Assembly (NCBI GenBank): GCA_916048055.1
Contig: CAJZHL010000001.1
Span: forward strand, 434,001 to 498,000
DNA: 64,000 bases
Source of the DNA: Pedinophyceae sp. YPF-701
Lineage: Eukaryota > Chlorophyta > Pedinophyceae
Reading direction: 5' to 3'
Below, in pieces: positions 1 to 11,541 of the stretch; position 1 is the stretch's first letter, and every line of letters starts with the position of its first letter. Under the pieces are notes generated by a model. That model was not told the DNA's origin and made no database searches. It saw only the letters and a list, made by a program, of their open reading frames with translations. The translations under genes and the position numbers were made by a program.

Positions 1-823
1 CGAACACGATGTCGCGATTCGGGCGTCGCGCCTAGGTCCCAGGGTGTGTGCGACATTCGGAAGCAGATGAATGTTTCAGACCAATGCTCGGACGACGCTG
101 GAGCGGCACCGCGTGCGCGGCCGTGCCACTTTGCGACCAGGACGTGTTTGAGAAGGTCACGTCCTGCCGCGAGACCGTCTGTACGCAGGTCGTTCAGTCA
201 GCGCCGTACCAGCGATCATGGCGACCAAGGCGTTCTCCTGAGGCGACGTCTACGCAGGGTGTCCGCCCGTCAAGGCTGTCGTTGCCCTGTGTGTGATGCC
301 AGTTCCAGAACCTGCCCCGCGTCGGTCCTACGTGCGCGGACTGCCGACGAACACTAAACGGCTCGGAGGCCCTATTGGCGACGGACTTGTGATGTCGACT
401 GCCCGTCGAACACGCTCAAGTAGGTGGAGCGCAGCGGGACCTCAAACCTGTGGTCAGCAGTTCGTGCAGGCGGCGCCGCGGGGCTGCTGGGGAACGCTTG
501 ACCTTTCCGAGGTTCGCGCTCGAATTGATATATTTGGACACGGTCGAAACGACGAGTCGCGTTCGGACACGTCGCTCAAGGGTTGAGAGAAAGCACCTGC
601 GCGGCCTGTGTGTCGACATCAAGAGGCAGCGCAGCGGGCGAGTGCCGGGTGACTCGACCGTCGCTGCCGCGCGTCTTCAGACAGATCACAATGCTCGCCC
701 GCGTAGGGCACGTCTATTTCAAGCGCGGCACCGTCCACGAACGGCTCGGCGCCCAGCGGCGCGTTGTTGCTCGACGCGTCCATCGCATGACGTGCCAGCC
801 CCGTCTCGCGGCGCGCCGCGAGC

Positions 824-2107
824 TCAGCACGCGCAGTCGCCGTCGCTGGAGCGCGGGCTGCCCTCCCCCGCGATCGCACTGGGGTCCGTGAACGCCTCCA
901 GCATCTTCAGGTACAAGCTCCCCCCGATCCACCTGTCGAGGGCCTCCTGCGGCGCCTCGCTGCCACGGAGGATGACGGCCGTGGCCTCGTTGAGGTCCGC
1001 CTGCCCGAGCTTGCCCTCCTTGATCGCGTCGAGCAGCAGCTTCCTGACGTCGTGTTTCCTCCCGTCGCTGTCCCGCGGGACGAGGGCCCGGTCGTGGGGG
1101 TCGGTGACGACCGCGTCGTCGCCGAGGAGCCCGGGCAGCCGCCAGGGCTCGTCCTCCGTCGGCGGGTGGAAGCACAGCTCGGCGTTCCGCCACTGGCAGC
1201 GCAGGCACTTGACCAGGCAAGGGAGGCGCGTGCGCCCGTGCGGGTACTCCTCGGCGAAGTGGACCGCCGACGTCCAGGCTGCGTCGGGCACCTCCGAGTA
1301 CTGGGTGCGGTTCACGAGCGCCGACTTCCCCTTCCATGTGAACGCGTTCTTGACCGCCAGGGACAACAGACGCGCCAGCAGACCGTAGTCGAGCACGCGC
1401 AACCAGTCCTTCTTCTCGGCCGAGTCCAGCTGGACAGGCGCGTCGCGGGCGCCGCCGGACTCCCCCGGGGGCCCCGGCGAGGCGCGGCCCGGGCGCGGCC
1501 CGGCGGCACCTGCCGCGTGCTCGTTGTTGGCGACGCGCTCCGCCCGGAAGGCCGCGAGCTGCTGCGCCGCGTCGTGCGTCGCCCCGAGGGACTGCGCGGC
1601 GCCGTTCCGCGGGCTCTGCTGCGGCTGCGACACTGCGGGCGTCAGCATGCGCAGCCCGTCTGAGATCCCGGGGTAGTCAGACTCGAACCCGCGCCGCAGT
1701 CCCTCCTGGACACGCCGCCGCACTTCCTCGTCGACCCGGCGCCGCACGTGCGCGTCCCGCTCGCGCCGCTCCGCCTCGATCTCCGCCTTGTGCGCTGCGT
1801 CGGCGTCGTCGCGCCTGCGCTTCAGGCTGCGGATCTCGTCGTCCTTGCGGGCGAGCTGCGCCTTCAGGTCGGCCTGCTGCCTCGCGGCGTCGTCCATGAT
1901 GCGCTTCTCGGCCGCGTCCCTCTCGCGCAGCTGCTTGCGGAGCCTCTCGTTGACCTTCTGCAGCCGCTCGGTTTGGGTTCTTGCGAGCAGCAGGACTTTA
2001 GCATTCGCGCCAGCAGCGGCCTCCATCTGAAGCATACTCGCGTACGCCCTGTCTATCATCGCAGGCGTCACGTCCGCGCCCGCCGCGCGCGCAACGTTTC
2101 CCTGCAT
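824..2107 (-). CDS. Unrecognised coiled-coil protein, copy A of tandem pair
   Basis: This is a single-exon gene of 427 residues that I do not recognise. Residues about 40-140 are a highly charged coiled coil rich in Arg, Lys, Glu and Ala. A Pro/Gly/Ala-rich linker runs to about 230. Residues 233-415 form a conserved domain shared with its neighbour at 3551-4870. The domain holds a cluster with spacing C-x3-C-x2-C-x7-C-x-H (C297, C301, C304, C312, H314), followed by a PWRLP motif. The cluster and the adjacent CxWR faintly recall CW-type zinc fingers, which is a resemblance only. The start at 2107 is chosen because the paralogue begins at a matching place. No signal peptide or membrane segment is seen. 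The conservation between copies, concentrated in the C-terminal domain, argues that it is a real protein. Confidence 0.75.
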   Translation of the reverse strand: MQGNVARAAGADVTPAMIDRAYASMLQMEAAAGANAKVLLLARTQTERLQKVNERLRKQLRERDAAEKRIMDDAARQQADLKAQLARKDDEIRSLKRRRDDADAAHKAEIEAERRERDAHVRRRVDEEVRRRVQEGLRRGFESDYPGISDGLRMLTPAVSQPQQSPRNGAAQSLGATHDAAQQLAAFRAERVANNEHAAGAAGPRPGRASPGPPGESGGARDAPVQLDSAEKKDWLRVLDYGLLARLLSLAVKNAFTWKGKSALVNRTQYSEVPDAAWTSAVHFAEEYPHGRTRLPCLVKCLRCQWRNAELCFHPPTEDEPWRLPGLLGDDAVVTDPHDRALVPRDSDGRKHDVRKLLLDAIKEGKLGQADLNEATAVILRGSEAPQEALDRWIGGSLYLKMLEAFTDPSAIAGEGSPRSSDGDCAC

Positions 2108-3550
2108 CGCGCCACCGGGCGCCGCGCCGTTCGTCTTCCCGACAATGTCTGCGCGTCATCGACACAGCGCGGCCAAGGTCAGATGGAGAACGACTGCGTC
2201 GCGTCTCGGGACGGGCCGCGGCGCCCCGGGGGAGCGTTGCGGCCCAGAGGCGACTCGCCCGACGCGATGTGACGCCGTCCGTTGCGGTGCACGGATCCCG
2301 CAGAATCGGGGAGCCGCGCGCGTCGCACGCGCCCTCGTGGCAAGTGAAGGCCGCGCTGAGCGCTATCCGGCTCCTCCGACGCGCGGAACGAGCCACGCGC
2401 GGCGCAGTTGGCCCTCCTCTCATGATGAGGGGGCGCTCGAATGCGTGCGTTGGACGCTCAACGGAGCTCGTCGCGCGAACGCGGCGTCTTTCGTACACAT
2501 ACACGCGAAACCATGGCTCTGTGTGGTCGAGAATGCGCTGTGCATGGGCCCAGGCCACTGCGCGTCACGGAGCGCCAACGAGCCCCGCAAACGGCCCGTG
2601 AACACATACTTGGCGGTAATCGCAGTGCGTTTCGCGCTCACCTTGTACAATGACTCCGTTTGGAACGATCATTAGACCAGGCGGGTCCCAGTACGCGCCG
2701 CGCGAGGACAGAGGTGCGTCCCTCTCGTCCGGTTCTCCCAAGAGCTGCTTGTTGGGTGCTCCAATGTAAACAAACGTGCGCGAGCGACAGCAGAGATTTG
2801 TGGGCCGGCTCCGCCGCGCGGCGCGCCAATGAGGCGCCCGGAGACGGGTGGTGAGGAAAAATAAAATAAAATAAAATGGAAACGCCCCCCTGACGTGGCA
2901 CCGGGCGCACCGGCGGGCCATCAGCTCCCGTCAAACGATAGTACAAACATGTAAAGTGCTGTTCTGCGGGTTAGCGTCACCCAATTATCGTCGAGTGACC
3001 GCCTCCACGCGTCAGACAGTGTGCGCGTCCTGGCCGAGGGCGGCTCCGCGGGGGCACAGACGCACGAAGCAGGCTGTCCCCCCGCTCCCACGGCGATGCG
3101 GACGCGCCAGGGCGCGTGCGAAGGTCGGACCGAGTCCTGCCACCTGGCGGCCGTGGTCCACAACATCACTCGGTCGCGTGCTGCTGCCGAGGTGCCTCGC
3201 ATCAGCGTCGCCGAGGCAGACTCGCCCTGAGTCGCCGGCGCCGCTCCGTGCGCGTCCTCGAGGTCCGCGGCGCGAGCTCCAGTCAGTCACTCGAACGGAT
3301 CCAGCGCGGGGGGCGCCCGCTCGTGGGCGCAGCAGGAGTGCCGGGCGCCTCAGAGTGCCTCGACCCTGACCGCCGCGCATCTCTGAACAGATCACAGTCT
3401 CTGGGCCACGCAGGACACGTCTCCTTGAGCCTCGGCGCCGTCCAAGTCAGCACCCGCTCAGTCAAAAAGCTCGATGCCATCAACGTCAAATATGTACATC
3501 GCGTGCCACGCCGCCGCCGTCTCTGAGCCCCTCCGCACGCCGCGAGCTCC
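2108..3550. other. Spacer between tandem copies, with AAAAT microsatellite
   Basis: No convincing gene is seen. Positions 2857-2877 hold about four AAAAT units, an AT-rich island in GC-rich surroundings, upstream of copy A on its strand. Most of 2108-2930 and 3330-3550 is the duplicated flank described for the tandem units. About 2930-3330 has no evident partner and may hold the junction between the units. Confidence 0.6.
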
Positions 3551-4870
3551 TCAGGCCAGGTCGTAGCCGTCGGTGTAGCGGAGGCTGCCCTCGATCTCGA
3601 CCACGCCGGGGCCCGAAAACGCCTCGGCCACGCGCCTGTACACAGCCCCCGCGTACCACATGTCGAGCGCGTCGCGCGGCGCGCCGCTGTCTGCGTCGAC
3701 CAGGCTCGTGGCCTCGTCGAGGTCCGCCTGCTCCAGCCACCCCTGCTCGATCGCATCGAGCGCCAGCCTCTCGATGTTGTGTTTCCGCCCGTCACCCTCC
3801 CGCGGGTCGAGGCTCCGGTCGCTCGAGTCCTTCACGACGTCGTCGTCGCCGAGCAGGTCGGGCAGCCGCCAGGGCTCGTCGACCGTCGGCGGGTGGAAGC
3901 ACAGCGGAGCGCTGCGCCACTGGCACGCCGCGCACTTCACCAGGCACGGCAGACGCGTGCGCCCGCACGGGTACTCCTCCTCGAACTCGCCGGGCGACGT
4001 CCAGGCCGAGTCGGGCACCTCCGAGTACGTCGTGTGGTTCACGAGCGCCGACATCCCCTTCCATTCGAAGCCCTTGTCGATCGCGGCCGACAGCAGGCGT
4101 GCCAGGAGGTCGTAGTCGAGCACGCGCACCCACATCGGCTTCCTCTTCGTCTTGCGCACCTGGGCGCGCGGTTCGCGCACTTCAGGCTCCGGCGGGGCGC
4201 CGCCCCCGTCGTCGGCAGCGGCCGGCCCGTCGTGCGCCACCCACTCCGCCCGGAAGGCCGCGAGCTGCTGCGCCGCGTTCTGCGTTGCTCCGACGGACAT
4301 CGCGGCGCCGATCTCCCGGCTCTGCTGCGGCTGCGTCGCGGCGGGCGTCAGCGCGAGCGCGTCGCTCATGCCGGGGAACCCCCGCCGCAGCCCCTCCTCG
4401 ATGCGCCGCCGCACCTCGGCGTCCCGCTCGCGGTGCAGCGCCTCGATCTCCGCCTTGTGGGCCGCGTCGGCGTCGTCGCGGCTCCGCTTGAGTTTGCGGA
4501 TCCTGTGGTCCTTCCGGGCGAGTTGCGTCTGCATCTCCTGGAGCTCAGTGCCCGCCCCGCGCTGCGTCTCGAGGGCGGCCCGCAGCTCCGCAACGACCGT
4601 CTCGAGCTCCACGATGCGCCGCGACTTGGCCGACACGTCCGCCTCCCTCTCGTGCAGCCGCTTGCGGAGTCTCCGCACGTCCCGCTTCAGGGCCGCGTTT
4701 ACGCTCAGAGCGTCCTTGGCGATCTGTCCGAGCTCTTTGAAAGCAGACACGTGCCCATGGAGGGTCTCTTGCCACTCCTGGAGCGCGGCGTCGATGATCT
4801 CAGGCGTCACTTCCTGCTCCGCGAGGGTGCCCGCGGGCTCCATTGGACTCGGCCCCGACCCGCTCGTCAT
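3551..4870 (-). CDS. Unrecognised coiled-coil protein, copy B of tandem pair
   Basis: This is a single-exon gene of 439 residues, paralogous to the gene at 824-2107. It has the same order: a short N-terminal region, a long charged coiled coil (about residues 50-170), a variable low-complexity linker and a conserved C-terminal domain. By eye roughly two thirds of the C-terminal domain is identical, including motifs RVLDY, LLARLLS, YSEVPD, EEYP, GRTRLPCLVKC, CFHPPT and DEPWRLP. All four Cys and the His of the cluster are kept. Linkers and coiled coil are much less alike. This is the pattern expected when a folded domain is under selection. I cannot assign a function. A coiled coil plus a metal-binding module could fit a scaffold or nucleic-acid binding role, but nothing here shows it. 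Confidence 0.75.
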   Translation of the reverse strand: MTSGSGPSPMEPAGTLAEQEVTPEIIDAALQEWQETLHGHVSAFKELGQIAKDALSVNAALKRDVRRLRKRLHEREADVSAKSRRIVELETVVAELRAALETQRGAGTELQEMQTQLARKDHRIRKLKRSRDDADAAHKAEIEALHRERDAEVRRRIEEGLRRGFPGMSDALALTPAATQPQQSREIGAAMSVGATQNAAQQLAAFRAEWVAHDGPAAADDGGGAPPEPEVREPRAQVRKTKRKPMWVRVLDYDLLARLLSAAIDKGFEWKGMSALVNHTTYSEVPDSAWTSPGEFEEEYPCGRTRLPCLVKCAACQWRSAPLCFHPPTVDEPWRLPDLLGDDDVVKDSSDRSLDPREGDGRKHNIERLALDAIEQGWLEQADLDEATSLVDADSGAPRDALDMWYAGAVYRRVAEAFSGPGVVEIEGSLRYTDGYDLA

Positions 4871-5957
4871 CGCGACATGGCCTGCACGTCATCCAGACAG
4901 AAGGTCCGGGCTCAGGATGCCGTCGCGCCCCGGTCCAGGGAAAGCCGCCGCGCCGCGTGGGAGCCGCGCTGGCGCGAGGTGAATTTCGCTGCTAGAGCTG
5001 GCGTCCAGCTGTCGCGGGGCGCGGAGTATGCGTGGTCAGGGGCGCGTGCGGGCCTCCTCGTGGCAAGCGGGAGCCGGCTGGAGCGACGAATGGCGCGCAG
5101 AGCAAGCCTGGTCCGGATAATTGCTGGCTTTGACTCGTCAGGGCGCACGAGAACGAGTGCACGGGAGAAAATTTCGGGTTTCCGCGTGCTACCGGCGTCA
5201 GCACTACAATGACACGCGAGAAGACCGCTTTTCAGGGCTGAAGCACGCGGGATGGACGCGCCCAGGGCACCCCCAAGCGCCTCGTGGGCACGTTCTCGGC
5301 GATGCGCGCAGCGCGGACCGCGCGCACCTTACACAGTGCTTCAGTACGGATAGAGCCCGCTTTGGGCAAGGCCGGCCCCGGGACGTGCCGCACGAGGAGG
5401 GAGGCGCGTCTCCCTTGGCGGGTCGTTGACGCGGCTCAGCAGTCCGAGGGGTGCTTGCTGTTGCGCGCAGGGCCGGTTGTGGTCGATCGATGTCGTCGGG
5501 CGACGACGACTGTGGGCGGGCGGTGCCGCGCGGCGCGCCAGTGATGCGCCTGCACACCGGGGGAGTGAAGGGGCCTATTGTGAAACAGCCCCCCAACGGC
5601 GGCGGCGGTGCCGGCGGGCGGAGGACCCGCTCGGAGCGACGGCGTGGACACATGTGGTGGGTTGCGGGTCGACAGCACCCGAGAATCGCTACGTCTGTCT
5701 CCCGCGCGCCATCCATGCAGCAGTCAGCCTTGCGCGCTGCCGCACCTCGCAATCGGCGCCCCGCACGCATCATGACATTGCGCGGGACGGCACTACCCGC
5801 ACACACTGACCGCTGGCAGCAGCCGCGCCGCGTCACGTCGGCCCCCACGCCCAGATCGGCTTCACACACTAGTGGGTGTACGTCACCGCGCACGCAGCGT
5901 CCGCGCTTCGTCCGCGGCAGCCCCGCGATCGCCGGCTCCACCGCCGTCGTCCGCGCG
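4871..5957. other. Spacer, mostly duplicated flank
   Basis: About 4871-5640 is the upstream flank of copy B and matches the flank of copy A. The rest, to the 3' end of the VTC gene, holds nothing that I can support as a gene. Confidence 0.5.
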
Positions 5958-8900
5958 TCACGACAGCATCTGGACGAAGTCGATCAGCGACACGACGAAG
6001 ATGATGGAGAGCGCAAACACGATGACGCCGGCGAGCACCAGCGGGCCGTACTTGTCGTCGAAGAACGACACCTCCCGCCGGCGGATCATCGCCATGCGCC
6101 AGTAGAACGTGTAGAGCGCGTACACGGCGATCATGATGGCCACCGGGAGCATCACCATGGAGATGAGCGCCACGCTCCAGTTGAGCTGCCCCTCCGCGCC
6201 GCCCTCCGCCTGGCCCGACAGCCCGAGCAGCGCGGACGCGATCGTGCCGACCACGATCGACATGTGGATCCAGTTCAGGAAGGTCCGCTCGTTCGCGAAG
6301 TACGTCTTCGGCTCGATGCGCATCGGGATCTTCCGGGGCTTGTCGTGCGCGGGGCCCGCGGCGGCGGGGACGTCCGCGGCGGCGCACAGCCCGCAGCACG
6401 TGAGCAGCTGCGTGAAGAACTGCGTGAGCCCGGGGTTCTCGCGCGACCCGCCCTGCGCGCCCACCTGCGGCGGCCGGCCGTGGATGAGCTGCAGCGTGGG
6501 CGTCGACCCGAGCAGCGGGTGCCGCAGGTCGCCGTCGTCGCGCGGCTTCCTGCGCGGCTTGTTCGGGATCACCGCCTGCTCCCCGCTCGCGCCGCCGGCC
6601 TGCGGCATCGCGATGCCGGCGGTCTGGCTCGGGCCCGCCTCGTCGACCTGCGGGCCCAGCACGCGCGGCTGCGGGGTGTTCGTGGCCGACGCCGGCACGT
6701 CCGGCGCGCACGCCTGGATCGACGGCCGCAGCGACTCGTCGTCGATCCAGTACGGCACCGCCTGCACCATGTCGGGCAGCAGCGTCGCCGTCCCGTGGAT
6801 GAACTTGCTGAACTTGTGGACCTCCGTCAGGTAGCCCGACGCGAGGAGCTCCTGGACCCACTGCGGCGGCTGCTCGCCGTCCGGCAGGCTCAGCTTGATC
6901 TCCAGGATCGCGTGCGGGAACCGCGTGATCTCCGTCCGCGTGGGCGCGATGTTGGGGTCGCGGTACCAGCGGTCCGAGTCGAGGCACGTGGGGCCGTCGT
7001 CCGGGTTCTCCTTGATCATGCACATGTTGGTGTCGAGCGACACGCGCACCGTCGCGTCGAACGGGATCTGGAAGGCCGTGCGCATGTACTGCGTGCGGAC
7101 CATGGGCGTGAGCTGCTTGGCGTCGACGGCCTGGTGGACCTCGCGGAAGAGCTCGGAGAACTTCGCGATCTCCTTCTCGTTCTTCCCCGCGTCGCGCAGC
7201 TCCTGCTGCGCCATCTCCAGCGTCCACCCGCCCTTGAGGAAGGGCATCACCTTCTCCTCGGGGATGATGAAGCGCTCCTTGACCGACTCCTCGCCCTTCC
7301 ACGACTCCTTGTGCGTCTTCCGCTCGACGAAGACCTGCTCCGGCTCGCCGTTGCCGTACCACCGCAGGCGCAGCGCGATGGCGCCGGGGCGCTTGTCGAG
7401 CCGCCCGTGGTACAGCTCGAGGTTGCTGTTGTCGAAGTAGACCGAGTTGATCAGCTGCGCGTCCCCGGAGAAGTTGTTCTTGTCGAACTGGAACACGGGG
7501 AGGTGCTGCAGGATGAAGTGTTTGACCAGCGACACGTCCGACGTGCGGACCCAGTACTTGGTCGTGCTGCGGACGAACCCCTGCGCGCTGTCCTCGTTCT
7601 TCTGCCCCGACGCGTCCCCGCGCAGGAGGCTGTAGATCGACGACAGGCTGACCAGCACGTCGCTGAAGTTGCCCTGCACCCACGGCTGCTGGTGCAGCCG
7701 CGAGATGTAGAACGGCTTGATCGCGTTGTTCGGGCAGTTCTTGTCGTGCTTCTTCAGGATCTTGTGGAACCCCATGTAGTTCAGGTTGACGTACTTCTCC
7801 ATCGCCAGGTACTCGTCCCCGATCTTCTTCGCGGCCTCCATCAGCGCCCTGTGCGCGGCGCTCTCCTTGTCGATGCCCTTGCTGCCCCCGGCCTTGCTCA
7901 GGTACGCCTCGCTGTCGTCCATCAGCTTGTTCAGCCGCTCCCGCAGCGTCGCCATCTGCTTCCCGGTGAAGTCACCGATCTTGCTCAGCTCGTCGTCCAG
8001 GCACTTGTAGAACTTCTCCTCCGGCGCCAGGTCCTTCAGGTCCGGGCGCTGGACCGAGAGCGACGTGACCCTGCGCGCGGGGCGCATAGCGGGGCGGTGG
8101 TTGGGTGCGGCCGGTGGCGGCGCGGGCGGTGCGCGGCGCGGGCGAGCGCTCCGGGGCGTCGCAGACGGTCGGTTCGTCGCCGCGGGGCCGCGATCGCGGA
8201 GCGGGTCGCGCGGGAGCGGGCGGGGCGGCGTGTAACGTCGGGAGGATCTGCAGAGGGGCTGCGGTGCTGGCGCGGCCGCGGCGGAACGGGCGCGCGTGCG
8301 TGCGCGCGGGGTGCCCGGGGCGTACCTGGGGGTGAAGGAGCTGAGGGAGTTGTTGTCCGCGCACTCCTTGATGAGGTCTTTGAGGCCTGAGTAGTCGAGG
8401 TAAAACCTCTGCGCGCGGACGGGGCGGGGCGCGATCGTTCGGCGTGTTGCGCGCGGGCGGCGTGGCGGTGGACGGGGTGCATGCGCGCGGGGCGGGCGCG
8501 GCCGCGGCGCGTGCGGCGCGTGCGGTGCGGGCCCGCGGTGGATGCTGGGGGCAAGGGAGGGCCGCGCCGGGGAGGTTGCGGGGAATCGCGGGGCGGTTCG
8601 GCACGGGGCAGCGCGGGTTAGATGTGAGGGATGCTGGGGACGGACTGGGCCGAGCAAGAATGGCCCGTGGGCGCCGGGACGCCGGCGCCTGGAGGCAGGT
8701 GCAACGAGGCGACGCACGCGGCGGGGAGTCGCGCGGATCCGGCGGCAGCCACGACGCAGGCGACGTCAGTACCGGGCAGTCCCGCTCCCGCCGCCACCCC
8801 GGCACCTCGCGGGCGTGCGAAACGACGGGGGCGCCGGCTGCCAGGGCTTGGGTATCGAGGCCGCACCGCTCCGCTCGCGCCCTCCGCGCTCACGGTCGGC

Positions 8901-9045
8901 ACCCAGAGCGGCCGTGTACCACAGCGGGCGCGTGGAGCGAGGCGGCGGAAACGAAACCCCGGGGCGGGAGGGCGGGGGCGGCGTGTGCATCAACTACCTT
9001 CCACTCAGGCCTCTGGTTCTCCTTCAGGTACCGCCCGTACTTCAT
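5958..9045 (-). CDS. VTC4: VTC4-type polyphosphate polymerase (SPX-VTC-DUF202)
   Basis: VTC4 polymerises polyphosphate from ATP at the vacuolar or acidocalcisome membrane and is gated by inositol pyrophosphates through its SPX domain. Three exons are modelled: 9045-8998, 8408-8326 and 8070-5958, giving 747 residues. The tiny first exon supplies the diagnostic SPX start MKYGRYLKENQRPEWK. SPX continues with DYSGLKDLIKE and the basic helix KILKKHDK, which in this family binds inositol phosphates. The tunnel domain shows LRLRWYG, VFVERKTH, SVKERF and HAILEIKL, the nucleotide- and metal-binding elements of VTC4. A low-complexity linker leads to a DUF202 domain with three membrane helices at the C terminus. 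The 255-bp second intron has no in-frame stop. The key residues look intact, so it is probably catalytic and not a VTC1/2/3-like accessory. It is divergent from PRMT1 across a 577-bp spacer. Confidence 0.93.
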
Positions 9046-9622
9046 ATCTGCCGTCGAGGATCAGGTCTTCGCGAGCGCTGCCCTGGCTCGGACGGCCGCG
9101 GCGTGAGCGCGGGCCTCGGGGGCGGGTGCTGCTGCTGGGCGAGCTCTGCCGCGGTGTGCGCCGGGCTGCGAGGGCGAGACCGAGGTCCGAGCACCGCTGC
9201 GGGGACGACGTCGCAGAGCAGTGCGCGGGGTCGTCGCAGGGCGCCCCCTCGTCGCTGGGAGGCCGTGCAACCGGCTGACGTCAGGCCTGGGCCGCAACCC
9301 CGGGTCCTGCGGGCGCGGTGCGAGCGCGGGGACACATGGGCCCGGCGCGCGCGGGGCGCTGCGTTCGAAGCACGACCGCCCATCCACGGATCGGCTACAT
9401 CGATTGCCGGCACCGTCGCAGTTGCCGCGCCCAGCACCTGTGCCTGGGCTCCGCTCCTGGCGACCTGCGCGGCGCTCGGCAGCTCCGGTCTCGCGACAAG
9501 GACCTCACAACCTAGCTCTACAGCGCGGTCGATATCCCACCCGCGAGTGGCGCCGGGACGGGCGTATTTCGGACCGGCGGGCTAGGGCGAGACGCCGCAG
9601 CCTGCCTTCCCGGCATCGAGCC
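9046..9622. other. Divergent spacer between VTC4 and PRMT1
   Basis: A 577-bp gap separates two start codons facing away from each other, so it probably contains both promoters and 5' UTRs. I see no TATA box or repeat that stands out, and no gene. Confidence 0.4.
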
Positions 9623-11502
<1,880 letters not shown>

Positions 11503-11541
11503 TGACGACCGCGGCAGCCCCTCCCCGCCACATCACAGCAG

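Larger units (their letters stand above)
600..5640. repeat. Tandem segmental duplication, two ~2.7 kb units
   Basis: Two head-to-tail units, about 600-2930 and 3330-5640, match along their whole length and not only in the genes. Shared landmarks include a block beginning with gagtgccggg (about 639 and 3338), the two paralogous coding regions (824-2107 and 3551-4870), a block with ctcgtggcaag (about 2334 and 5058), and a block with gcgcggcgcgcca (about 2815 and 5528). Offsets between landmarks are about 2.6-2.8 kb. Divergence is clear, with many indels in the flanks, so the event is not recent. This is read from the sequence by eye; no alignment score was computed. Confidence 0.8.

Noticed and set aside
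1-600. Several overlapping Arg/Ala-rich open frames on both strands
   Set aside because: They have no motif, no paralogue in the tandem unit and the composition expected from translating GC-rich DNA in wrong frames.
5451-8390. A 979-codon plus-strand open frame antisense to VTC4
   Set aside because: It is an antisense shadow of the VTC coding exon; its Arg/Val/Leu-rich sequence has no domain and the minus-strand frame is clearly the gene.
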